IMG/VR virus record: IMGVR_UViG_3300035703_000344
Coordinates: 1-29,084 of that record
Reading direction: 5' to 3' (one strand)
Source of the DNA: a virus
Length of the DNA stretch: 29,084 nucleotides
The notes beneath the pieces were generated by a model, which was not told the origin of the DNA, did not search any database, and saw only the letters and a program-made list of their open reading frames with translations. Below, piece after piece: positions 22,914 to 29,084 of this stretch. Within the stretch, counting starts at the first letter, position 1, and each line of letters opens with the position of its first letter. The position numbers and the translations under genes are program-made.

Positions 22914-23472
22914 TGTCTTCGATAATTACCTACCAGAGGCTATAGCTGAGAGAATCTCAAATATAGTCTTTGGTACTGGTAATTTAAAAAGCGACAGTTG
23001 CGATGTGAATGGATCTATACCATTCCTGATTAAGATTGACAAAACAAGCCCAGGGATGATTAGCTTTGCTTCTATAGTATATGCTAGTCAAATGCAGTAT
23101 AACGAGCAAGACTCTACAATGAGGGTTAAGAAAGTACTGCATGATATATCCACTAAGTTTTTCTTATCCAATAGCATATTAGATGGATTTAAGCCACTGC
23201 ATGGTAGAATGTATCTACAGGTACCAATGGCTATACAACAAGACCATAAGAACCCCCATGTCAACTTACCAGGCAAACATTGGGTAGTTCTATATTATAT
23301 TAATGATTCAGATGGAACTACAGCATTCTATAATACTGATGGAACTTTACGTACAGAAGTGGAACCAAAAAGAAATAGACTTGTAATATTTGATGGTACT
23401 ATCAAACATGGCGTTGGCATACCAAAGCTATCTCCCAGAGCAGTCTTAACCTACGATATGATACCGAGGTAA
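22897..23472 (+). CDS. 2OG-Fe(II) oxygenase-like protein with altered metal motif
   Basis: 191 residues starting inside the nrdB end. The fold signature is clear: NPHVNLPGKHWVVLYYIND, GTTAFYN, KRNRLVIFDGTIKHG (distal His171) and SPRAVLTYD (R181, likely 2-oxoglutarate anchor). Relatives in aquatic phages normally read H-x-D at the first metal motif; here it is H121-V-N123, so the carboxylate ligand is replaced by asparagine. The enzyme may be inactive, bind metal differently or have a changed reaction. Role unknown; being next to a glycosyltransferase gene suggests surface or glycan modification. Confidence 0.72.
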   Translation: MSGQINVFDNYLPEAIAERISNIVFGTGNLKSDSCDVNGSIPFLIKIDKTSPGMISFASIVYASQMQYNEQDSTMRVKKVLHDISTKFFLSNSILDGFKPLHGRMYLQVPMAIQQDHKNPHVNLPGKHWVVLYYINDSDGTTAFYNTDGTLRTEVEPKRNRLVIFDGTIKHGVGIPKLSPRAVLTYDMIPR

Positions 23473-23540
23473 ATAGTTTGGGATCTATAACGGTCAAGGG
23501 ACATAAGATAAAGGGCAATAAGGTCATAGGTGGTAATAGT

Positions 23541-24275
23541 ATGGAGTTAGATAGATCTAATAGACAAGCTCTTGGAGACACGGGCAAGATTAGACACGCC
23601 TATATCATATACATTGATAAGCCTGAATCTATTCAATATGCAAATGAATGTGCAAGATCATGTGAAGAGCATGGCCTTCCATTTACTTTGTGGAAAGGCA
23701 TACAAAATGATGGTTCTGTAGATCTTGAGAAGGAGACAGGATTCACATGGACAGCAAAGTCACAAGAGATGGGATGTACTGCTAGTCATCTAAAGCTTTG
23801 GCATACACTAGCTGAGCAGCCACATGCTTGCTGCGTATTTGAGCATGATGCCATTGTTAAGGCAAACATTTATGATGTTGAAATCCCAGATAACAAGTTG
23901 GTGATGCTTGGTTATAGAGTACTAAAGGCAAGTGACTACGAACGCGTAGACAACACTGTATCATTCATGGATATCAATAAGTTTGAAGGTACCCATGCCT
24001 ATGCTATCACACCTGGTATGGCAAGACATATGATTGATAGAATGCAAGGACATTACACGAAAGAATTTGGTGGTGTCAATACAACAATTGATGGCATTCT
24101 TTCAATCCATGATAATTTTGGTATTGCAAGATGTGTAATGGACCCGCCACCTGTGGTGTGTGTAGTTGGTGATAGGATATCAACTATTCAGGGTAGACCA
24201 GCTGCCTACAACGCAAGTATGTCACCAGGATTTATGAAAGGATTAAAAGTAGAGCCACTAAAGATTAACAATTAG
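23541..24275 (+). CDS. Glycosyltransferase family 25-like protein
   Basis: 244 residues from the ATG at 23541 (AGGTGG seven bases upstream); a TTG at 23478 with GAGG before it would add 21 residues. The motif MGCTASHLKLWHTL (C79) matches the GT25 pattern GCxxSH...W, followed by VFEHDAIV (E101, H102, D103) in place of the usual E-D-D, and later GTHAYAITPGMAR, typical of the family's Y-x-I/L-x-x-x-G-A turn. GT25 enzymes add galactose-type sugars to lipooligosaccharide or protein. In a phage this could alter host surface glycans or decorate virion proteins. It precedes the late-promoter/hairpin switch. Confidence 0.75.
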   Translation: MELDRSNRQALGDTGKIRHAYIIYIDKPESIQYANECARSCEEHGLPFTLWKGIQNDGSVDLEKETGFTWTAKSQEMGCTASHLKLWHTLAEQPHACCVFEHDAIVKANIYDVEIPDNKLVMLGYRVLKASDYERVDNTVSFMDINKFEGTHAYAITPGMARHMIDRMQGHYTKEFGGVNTTIDGILSIHDNFGIARCVMDPPPVVCVVGDRISTIQGRPAAYNASMSPGFMKGLKVEPLKINN

Positions 24276-24283
24276 TATAAATA
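24276..24283 (+). promoter_or_regulatory. T4-type late promoter box TATAAATA overlapping a hairpin
   Basis: Exact TATAAATA right after the glycosyltransferase gene. Its last four bases are the first bases of the 5' hairpin arm. With the T4 rule that the box covers about -13 to -6, transcription would start near 24289, in the hairpin loop. Confidence 0.75.
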
Positions 24284-24301
24284 TCACCAAGAGGTGATAT
24301 T
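24280..24301 (+). promoter_or_regulatory. Hairpin sequestering the ribosome-binding site of the endonuclease gene
   Basis: AATATCACC (24280-24288) and GGTGATATT (24293-24301) form a perfect 9-bp stem with loop AAGA, ending exactly at the ATG of the next gene. The ribosome-binding site GAGG (24291-24294) lies at the loop/stem junction and its GG is paired. In read-through transcripts the site would be blocked; transcripts from the overlapping late promoter would lack the 5' arm and be translated. This is the arrangement known from T4 late genes such as lysozyme e and the intron endonuclease I-TevI. Confidence 0.72.
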
Positions 24302-24697
24302 ATGTGGTTATATAATGGTCGTGAGCTTACAGATGAAGATGTCAAAGGACATTACGGATTCATCTATGAGATTGAATGTTTAGAAAACAACAAACTCTAT
24401 CTAGGCCGCAAGTATTTCACAAAGGCCGGTACCAAACAAGTCAAAGGCAAGAAAAGAAAGACACGTAAGGAGTCTGATTGGAAAGACTACTATGGGTCCT
24501 CCCCTCGTATGTTAGAGGATGTTGAGAAATTTGGTAAAGACAAGTTTGTTAGAAGAATTGTCAGGCTATGTAAGACACGAGGCGAAACAAATTATTGGGA
24601 AGCTAAGTTGCAGTTTGCCAATGAGGTTCTAGAGTCAGACAAATATTACAACGACAACATCTTAGTGAAATTTACTAGAAGGAATATTGGATTATGA
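24302..24697 (+). CDS. GIY-YIG-like endonuclease
   Basis: 131 residues. The N-terminal part has YGFIYEI (19-23) and LYLGRK (32-37), corresponding to the GIY and YIG elements with the catalytic-type Arg36. This is followed by WKDYYGSS (60-67), a KFGKDKFVRRIVRLC helix/strand and a Glu in NYWEAKLQ (E100) as the expected metal-binding acid. Length suits a minimal GIY-YIG nuclease of the T4 Seg type without an extra DNA-binding domain. It could be a homing endonuclease, a recombination nuclease or one attacking host DNA. Its translation appears to be restricted to late transcripts by the upstream hairpin. It overlaps the next gene as ATGA. Confidence 0.75.
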   Translation: MWLYNGRELTDEDVKGHYGFIYEIECLENNKLYLGRKYFTKAGTKQVKGKKRKTRKESDWKDYYGSSPRMLEDVEKFGKDKFVRRIVRLCKTRGETNYWEAKLQFANEVLESDKYYNDNILVKFTRRNIGL

Positions 24698-25146
24698 GAG
24701 TAGGATTCACTTGTTCAACTTTTGATCTGTTCCATGCTGGACATGTTATAATGTTAAAGGAAGCAAAGCAACAATGCGATCATTTAATTGTTGGCTTACA
24801 AACAGACCCAACAATTGATAGAAAAGAAAAGAATAAGCCAGTGCAGAGCATCTTCGAGAGATATGTTCAACTTCAAGCCTGTAAGTATGTTGATGAAGTT
24901 GTAGTATATGCTACAGAAAAGGACCTTATCGATATTCTCCTAGCATATCCAATTAACATCCGTATTCTTGGTAACGAATATGAGCATAGAGAATTTACCG
25001 GTCGCAACGAATGCATTGAACGTGGTATTAAGTTCTACTTTAACAAAAGAGAACATACATTTTCTACGACGGAATTACGGCAGAGAGTTGTCGATGCAGA
25101 AGTCGATAAAACGCTGCGGCAAGCTGGGGTAGATGTAACTCCTTGA
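24694..25146 (+). CDS. Cytidylyltransferase-like nucleotidyltransferase (TagD type)
   Basis: 150 residues. The N-terminus GFTCSTFDLFHAGHV holds the HxGH nucleotide-binding motif (H14, H17), and TFSTTELRQRV near residues 123-131 matches the second conserved motif (STTxLR) of glycerol-3-phosphate cytidylyltransferases. Length fits the single-domain TagD-type (about 130-140 aa). It would couple CTP to a phosphorylated small molecule such as glycerol-3-phosphate, a sugar phosphate or a phospholipid precursor. Together with GT25, sulfotransferases and the kinase it suggests a modification pathway. The ATG overlaps the endonuclease stop. Confidence 0.85.
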   Translation: MRVGFTCSTFDLFHAGHVIMLKEAKQQCDHLIVGLQTDPTIDRKEKNKPVQSIFERYVQLQACKYVDEVVVYATEKDLIDILLAYPINIRILGNEYEHREFTGRNECIERGIKFYFNKREHTFSTTELRQRVVDAEVDKTLRQAGVDVTP

Positions 25147-25166
25147 TTCTATTAGGAATTTAGTTG

Positions 25167-25194
25167 TTGACTTATATGGTCAATCATGTATAAT
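25167..25194 (+). promoter_or_regulatory. Sigma70-type (early) promoter
   Basis: TTGACT (25167-25172) and TATAAT (25189-25194) separated by 16 bases. The predicted start is near 25201, only about three bases before the ATG at 25204. A small inverted repeat TTGAC/GTCAA (25167-25171, 25179-25183) overlaps the -35 and could be an operator, but it is short. Confidence 0.78.
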
Positions 25195-25203
25195 ATCTAC
25201 ACC

Positions 25204-25584
25204 ATGTTAGTGTATACACGTGCTCGCTTCAAGCCTAAAAAGAAGCGCAAGGTCAAGGGCGAGATTGCCAAGAAGCTGGATCTCTCGAAGTATACGGATA
25301 AGAAGTCTGTATACACTCCAACCTATTCTGGTCGTCCTCCTCGCCCTGGTAGCGAAGTTGTAATGCAAGCAAGTTCATTAGAAACGAATGCTTGTTTCAC
25401 TAGCCGAGTGTCGATGACTGATGCTGCTGTCCTAGCTAAGGAGCCAGAGCATGTCCGCGAGGCTATTATCGCTAAGAGTAAGCGAATTGCTATTGCCTAT
25501 AACAAGGGTGCTTATCAGTATGTTACTGATGAAACGGATCCGAAGACAATTGGCAGTGGAGAGAGGCTAAGACGCGGTGGCTAA
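25204..25584 (+). CDS. Conserved basic phage protein of unknown function
   Basis: 126 residues from the ATG at 25204; the in-frame ATG at 25186 lies upstream of the predicted transcription start, inside the promoter. Basic N-terminus (YTRARFKPKKKRKVKGEIAK), a SVYTPTYSGRPPRPGSEV linker, and a C-terminal part with SKRIAIAYNKGAYQYVTD and DPKTIGSGE that I recognise from aquatic phage proteins lacking a known role. No Shine-Dalgarno sequence precedes the ATG, so the mRNA may be leaderless. It overlaps the first sulfotransferase gene by eight bases. The basic charge would allow nucleic-acid binding. Confidence 0.7.
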   Translation: MLVYTRARFKPKKKRKVKGEIAKKLDLSKYTDKKSVYTPTYSGRPPRPGSEVVMQASSLETNACFTSRVSMTDAAVLAKEPEHVREAIIAKSKRIAIAYNKGAYQYVTDETDPKTIGSGERLRRGG

Positions 25585-26416
25585 TGTTCTTGTTATATTC
25601 ACACCTAGGTCCGGTAGCACTATTGTAAGCGATCTGCTTGCCTATAAATACAATGCTATTAACCTTGATGAAATTCTCGATACCACAATAAGAGGTGTAT
25701 TATATAACAAGATACCAGAAGACATAAAGGTTATGTTGAAGGAGCGGTCATTACTAGATCAACCGTCAGCTCCAAGAACTGCAAAGGAAAGACAATCATA
25801 CTTTTACGATGCCTTCAACCAGTTCAATAAAAGGTTTCAATTCGTAAAAGAAGTAGCACAAAAGCATCCTGTAGTAATTAAATACTATCCGACAGCTATG
25901 CTACCTGGAATTGGAATTGTAGAATGGGCTATAGAAAACAATTTTGAGTTGTATTTTGTAAGCAGAAGAAATTTTAAGAAACAGCTATATAGTATTCTGC
26001 TGGCAGAGGCGAAAACTAATTTCTACAAAAAGGCGACGAAGGCAGGAAAACTAGAAATTCCAGAGATAAGTGGGTTTCTTAATACAAAAGGTACTTTGAA
26101 TATATCATTCCCTCCTGTGAATATTTCTTATGAATATGCAGTAGAACAAATTGTTAAACTTACCGTCATCAATAATTTGTGGAAGGCGTATGTTAATGCT
26201 TACGGTAAGTATGGTAAGGTAATGTACTATGAAGACACTATCGTTAGAGGCGATTATAGTCTACTAGATATCAACGCCAACTTATTACAAGCATACGGAA
26301 AGGAAGAAATTTCATTAAGACCAACACATAGGTATAATGTTGGCGACCAAATATCCAACTGGCAACAAGTTCTTGAAATAGCAAAACAATACGAAGTTCC
26401 TAATCTGCATGAATAA
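25577..26416 (+). CDS. Sulfotransferase-like protein, copy 1
   Basis: 279 residues with a GTG start at 25577; no in-frame ATG is near. The N-terminus VLVIFTPRSGSTIVSDLL contains the PAPS 5'-phosphosulfate-binding motif TPRSGST (9-15), the hallmark of sulfotransferases. A later FVSRRNFKKQLYSILLAE (~132-148) resembles the 3'-phosphate-binding region (R..........S). Near the C-terminus is YYEDTIV, then a RPTHRYNVGDQISNWQQV ending, typical of the family's final loop. The acceptor is unknown: glycan, protein or lipid. The paralogue downstream shares the same layout, pointing to an old duplication. Confidence 0.78.
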   Translation: MANVLVIFTPRSGSTIVSDLLAYKYNAINLDEILDTTIRGVLYNKIPEDIKVMLKERSLLDQPSAPRTAKERQSYFYDAFNQFNKRFQFVKEVAQKHPVVIKYYPTAMLPGIGIVEWAIENNFELYFVSRRNFKKQLYSILLAEAKTNFYKKATKAGKLEIPEISGFLNTKGTLNISFPPVNISYEYAVEQIVKLTVINNLWKAYVNAYGKYGKVMYYEDTIVRGDYSLLDINANLLQAYGKEEISLRPTHRYNVGDQISNWQQVLEIAKQYEVPNLHE

Positions 26417-27263
26417 TTTAATCCTATTTACAAATAGATCGGGTAGTACCATACTAACTGATCTAATATCATATAGCCAAGGCACTATTAATCTTGGTGA
26501 AGGCTTGCATAGTGCAGTGCGGCAATACAACTACAATAAACATACGCAGAGACAGAGCGAATTATATAATCAGTTCTCTAGTAGTCTAACAGCAAAGTAT
26601 CACAATGAAACTACAAACGGATTTGATAATATAGGTTTCTTTAAGGCAAAGTCTAAAAGGATTGAAATTTTAAAACAATCCAACGAGAACTGGACAGTGA
26701 AGGAGCAGCTCGAGAAGCAAACAATGGACTTCCCTTTCATCCAGTATTGTATTGATAATGGTGTCAACGTATACCTTACACACCGTAAAAACATTATCGA
26801 GCAATTTATATCTAAGGTCAATGCTAGATATAGAATACAGCAAGACGAAGCCTATAACAAGTTTCCAAACCTCAGACCAAACGTGCGGTCTAGCTCGTTT
26901 ATCTTCACAAATGAAGACAATTGCATCAAGTATGATACGATGCGTGTCCCATTCAGTTGGTTGAATATGTACACACAAGTTTTCATTGGTCAACTATTCA
27001 TGTGGCGTGTTGTATACGATAGATTCAAACCAAACATCAAAGTAGTATCATATGAAGATAACATCAAGCCTCTACAATTAGAAAGGTTTGGTGTTACAAA
27101 GCAACACATTGATGATTATCAAAAGGAGAAGGTTCATCTTGTGCCAACTCCTCATAATACGAACAGAGTAATTATTACTGATGATTTGCCGGCACCGATA
27201 CTTGGAGCATGGCAGCAGGCATTGTATTATGTCGACAGACACAAGTACTTAGTGGAGATTTGA
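26409..27263 (+). CDS. Sulfotransferase-like protein, copy 2
   Basis: 284 residues, overlapping copy 1 by eight bases. N-terminus LILFTNRSGSTILTDLI contains the same phosphosulfate-binding loop with Asn in place of Pro (TNRSGST, 8-14). VYLTHRKNIIEQFISKVNA (~118-136) corresponds to the 3'-phosphate-binding helix, VVSYEDNI to YYEDTIV of copy 1, and LGAWQQALYY to the C-terminal NWQQVLEI. Most other positions differ, so the copies have diverged and may act on different acceptors. It is directly followed by the kinase that could supply its cofactor. Confidence 0.76.
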   Translation: MNNLILFTNRSGSTILTDLISYSQGTINLGEGLHSAVRQYNYNKHTQRQSELYNQFSSSLTAKYHNETTNGFDNIGFFKAKSKRIEILKQSNENWTVKEQLEKQTMDFPFIQYCIDNGVNVYLTHRKNIIEQFISKVNARYRIQQDEAYNKFPNLRPNVRSSSFIFTNEDNCIKYDTMRVPFSWLNMYTQVFIGQLFMWRVVYDRFKPNIKVVSYEDNIKPLQLERFGVTKQHIDDYQKEKVHLVPTPHNTNRVIITDDLPAPILGAWQQALYYVDRHKYLVEI

Positions 27264-27264
27264 T

Positions 27265-28062
27265 ATGATTTTTGCACAATCAATTATTGTTATTGGTTTA
27301 CCTGGTTCTGGTAAAACTACTTTTGCCAATAAGCTGCTTGATCTACTTGGTGGGCAAGATACCGTAGATTACTATAATGCAGATAAAGTTCGCGAGATGC
27401 ATAACGACTGGGACTTCTCGCCGGAAGGTAGAATGCGGCAGGCAAAGAGAATGAGAGAGTATGCTGATGCTGCCATTGCCAATGGCCGTCATGTGATTTG
27501 TGACTTTGTTTGCCCTACTCATGAAATTCAGGATATGTTCAAATACGATACCATCGTATTCATGGATACTATCAAAGAGGGTAGGTTTGAAGATACCAAT
27601 AAGATGTTCCAAAAGCCTAAGCACTTCACATGGTGGTTTGAGTCGTGGGAAGAGTCAGATAAGGGTGTTGTTGAAATAGCATATGAAATTAAAAAGGATG
27701 AGTTCGATTATAAGAAGCCAACTGTCCAGATGCTTGGTCGCTACCAACCATTCCATGATGGTCATAAGGCATTGTTCGAAGAAGCATTGAAGAAGACTGG
27801 TCAAGTTGCAATTATGGTTAGGTCAATGCCTCCTAGTGATAACAATCCATTTAGCCATGTGGAAGTTGAAAATGGAATCATTTACAAACTAAAAGACTAT
27901 CTTGGCAAGTTTGCAATTATAGCTGTACCTAACATCGTTGACATTTCCTATGGGCGTGATGTAGGATATACAATCAGTAAGATTGAATTACCTGAACACA
28001 TTACATCCATATCTGCTACAAAGATTAGGAAGGAGATGGGACTGCCAGGAACTGGTCAATAG
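27265..28062 (+). CDS. APS-kinase-like P-loop kinase fused to a HxGH nucleotidyltransferase
   Basis: 265 residues in two domains. Residues 1-~145 are a P-loop kinase: GLPGSGKTT (11-19), NADKVR (38-43, like the DGDxxR of APS kinase), HNDWDFSPEGRMRQAKRM and HVICDFVCP, whose order matches adenylylsulfate kinases (CysC). Residues ~150-265 are a nucleotidyltransferase: GRYQPFHDGH (158-167) and ISATKIRKEM (249-258), resembling NMN adenylyltransferase-type enzymes more than classical ATP sulfurylase. If the kinase makes PAPS, it would feed the two sulfotransferases immediately upstream. An alternative is an unrelated small-molecule kinase/NAD salvage enzyme. Confidence 0.75.
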   Translation: MIFAQSIIVIGLPGSGKTTFANKLLDLLGGQDTVDYYNADKVREMHNDWDFSPEGRMRQAKRMREYADAAIANGRHVICDFVCPTHEIQDMFKYDTIVFMDTIKEGRFEDTNKMFQKPKHFTWWFESWEESDKGVVEIAYEIKKDEFDYKKPTVQMLGRYQPFHDGHKALFEEALKKTGQVAIMVRSMPPSDNNPFSHVEVENGIIYKLKDYLGKFAIIAVPNIVDISYGRDVGYTISKIELPEHITSISATKIRKEMGLPGTGQ

Positions 28063-28094
28063 ATCCCATCTATCATTTCATAAGAAACAATCAA

Positions 28095-28125
28095 TTGGAT
28101 AAAAGGTGCATTATTGCAGTATAAT
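28095..28125 (+). promoter_or_regulatory. Possible sigma70-type promoter of the ahpC-ahpD pair
   Basis: TATAAT at 28120-28125 with a weak TTGGAT at 28095-28100, spacing 19 bases. It lies in a 109-base gap, one of the longest in the window. ATTGCAGT occurs twice, at 28113-28120 (touching the -10) and 28135-28142, and may be an operator; this is speculation. Confidence 0.55.
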
Positions 28126-28171
28126 GTACTACATATTGCAGTGTTAATACCATTACGTTAAGGAGAACAAA

Positions 28172-28741
28172 ATGAAAACAGTAGGTGATAAGTTAGAACA
28201 GTTTGCAGTAACTGGCATTAAGCCAGGTGCTCTAACACCAGATGGTGCTTTCGAGACCATTAATAGTCGCAGCTTCGAGCACAAGTGGAAGGTTATTGTA
28301 TTCTATCCAAAAGACTTCACATTTGTATGCCCAACAGAAATTGTTGCGTACGATAAGTTGAATAAGGACTTTGCTGACCGTGATGCAGTGTTGCTAATTG
28401 GTTCAACAGATAACGAATTCTGCAAGTTGGCATGGAAGAATTCACATGCTGGTTTGAAGGAAACAACTTCTTGGTTCTTTGCTGACACCCAGCGTGAGAA
28501 TGCTGAGTGGGGTGAGACATCATTGAGTCTTGTTGAACAGCTTGGTGCATTCTATAAGCCAGCAGGTGCTGCTCTAAGAGCAACATACATTGTTGATCCA
28601 GACAACGTTATTCAGCACGTTACAATCAACAACCTAAATGTTGGTCGTAATGCTGATGAAACGCTTCGCATTCTTGATGCATTGCAAACTGGTGAGCTTT
28701 GCCAGTGTAATCGTCAAGTTGGCGAATCAACACTAGGTTAA
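28172..28741 (+). CDS. ahpC: AhpC-type 2-Cys peroxiredoxin
   Basis: 189 residues with a strong AAGGAG site. The peroxidatic site DFTFVCPTEI places the reactive cysteine at C53. Two further cysteines near the C-terminus (ELCQCNRQVGE, C177 and C179) give a three-Cys layout like Mycobacterium tuberculosis AhpC (C61, C174, C176), with the same ELCxCN context. It reduces peroxides and is recycled through a disulfide with the C-terminal cysteines. Full length, no defects seen. It is followed after ten bases by ahpD, the recycling partner in the mycobacterial system. In a phage it would be an auxiliary metabolic gene protecting the infected cell. Confidence 0.93.
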   Translation: MKTVGDKLEQFAVTGIKPGALTPDGAFETINSRSFEHKWKVIVFYPKDFTFVCPTEIVAYDKLNKDFADRDAVLLIGSTDNEFCKLAWKNSHAGLKETTSWFFADTQRENAEWGETSLSLVEQLGAFYKPAGAALRATYIVDPDNVIQHVTINNLNVGRNADETLRILDALQTGELCQCNRQVGESTLG

Positions 28742-28751
28742 GGAATAATAT

Positions 28752-29084
28752 ATGAGCTGGGTAGATACAGTTAAGGAAGCACTGCCAGAGTATGCTAAGG
28801 ACACAAGGCTTAATCTTGATGCAGTTATCAACCGCAGCACATTAGATCCAGTTTTGGCACAAGGATGTGCCCTGGCTGCTGCAGTGGCTACTGGTAATGG
28901 AAAGCTAGTAGCCACTATTGAGAGTGACTTTGTCAACGATGTTGAGTGCGATGCAGCGCTGACAGCTGCTGCCATTATGGCACAGAACAATGTTTGGTAT
29001 CCATATGTTGAAATGGCTGAAGATCCTTTATTAAAGGGTCTGCCAGCACAGCTACGTATGAATGCTATTGCATCGCATGGTGGT
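28752..29084 (+). CDS. ahpD: AhpD-type alkylhydroperoxidase (3' partial)
   Basis: 111 residues are visible before the window ends. The start SWVDTVKEALPEYAKDTRLNLD, the segment ALTAAAIMAQNNVWYPYV and LPAQLRMNAIASHGG closely follow mycobacterial AhpD as I remember it. AhpD is a carboxymuconolactone-decarboxylase-family protein whose CxxC reduces AhpC and is itself reduced through lipoylated dihydrolipoamide acyltransferase. The CxxC (C130/C133 in M. tuberculosis) would lie beyond the window and cannot be checked here. AAGGA at 28740-28744 serves as ribosome-binding site; it is in one operon with ahpC. Confidence 0.88.
   Translation, partial: MSWVDTVKEALPEYAKDTRLNLDAVINRSTLDPVLAQGCALAAAVATGNGKLVATIESDFVNDVECDAALTAAAIMAQNNVWYPYVEMAEDPLLKGLPAQLRMNAIASHGG

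Noticed and set aside
25643-25650. Exact TATAAATA inside the first sulfotransferase gene.
   Set aside because: It encodes part of AYKYNA and has no suitable start codon or ribosome-binding site downstream; probably chance in AT-rich coding DNA.
28063-28171. Gap before ahpC inspected for a tRNA or small RNA gene.
   Set aside because: No cloverleaf or strong stem is visible; promoter elements and a ribosome-binding site explain the space.

Overview
The window is a stretch of a tailed-phage genome, most likely a T4-superfamily myovirus infecting a low-GC aquatic Gram-negative heterotroph. Supporting evidence: every convincing gene lies on the + strand and is tightly packed, with ATGA/TAATG junctions; several genes are preceded by the exact T4-type late promoter box TATAAATA; there is a T4 gp61-like primase; class Ia nrdA and nrdB are present; two-component spanins and lipoproteins imply an outer membrane. 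No photosynthesis gene is seen, so a cyanobacterial host is not indicated. No tRNA, rRNA, CRISPR array, insertion sequence or gene-free stretch above 300 bases was seen.

Layout. (1) 1-7600: late, virion-associated or conserved phage proteins. These include a basic protein cut by the window edge, a small zinc-binding-type protein, an HExxH peptidase, two long charged modular proteins (385 and 585 aa), a glycine-rich probable structural protein and several conserved unknowns. (2) 7601-9341: lipoprotein, holin-like membrane protein and a two-domain endolysin (GH19 plus M15 peptidase). (3) 9345-13713: a late promoter and three translationally linked genes. The first two are secreted (a 513 aa Asn/Thr-rich low-complexity protein and a 750 aa nidogen-like/acidic protein); the third is a tail-anchored membrane protein. 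(4) 13741-17472: small membrane proteins, a lipoprotein, a secreted Staphylococcus-type nuclease, an i-spanin/o-spanin pair and small conserved phage proteins. (5) 17473-22913: a consensus sigma70-type promoter followed by primase, an AbrB-like protein, a compact NrdA without an ATP cone, a prolyl-hydroxylase-like oxygenase and NrdB. (6) 22897-25146: a second oxygenase-like protein with an altered metal-binding motif, a GT25-type glycosyltransferase, a GIY-YIG-like endonuclease under an apparent late-promoter/hairpin switch, and a TagD-like cytidylyltransferase. (7) 25167-28062: an early-type promoter, a conserved unknown, two tandem sulfotransferase paralogues and an APS-kinase-like/nucleotidyltransferase fusion. 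(8) 28095-29084: another promoter followed by AhpC-type peroxiredoxin and AhpD, the latter cut by the window end.

How the genes may work together: the lysis genes are spread over 7.8-16.4 kb and interleaved with secreted proteins. Primase and ribonucleotide reductase serve DNA replication. The 23.5-28 kb block looks like a glycan or small-molecule modification cassette in which the kinase could supply PAPS to the two sulfotransferases. AhpC/AhpD would form a peroxide-detoxifying pair. The most striking items are the RNA-hairpin/late-promoter switch at 24276-24302, the sulfation cassette, the AhpC-AhpD pair and the Asn/Thr-rich secreted protein.
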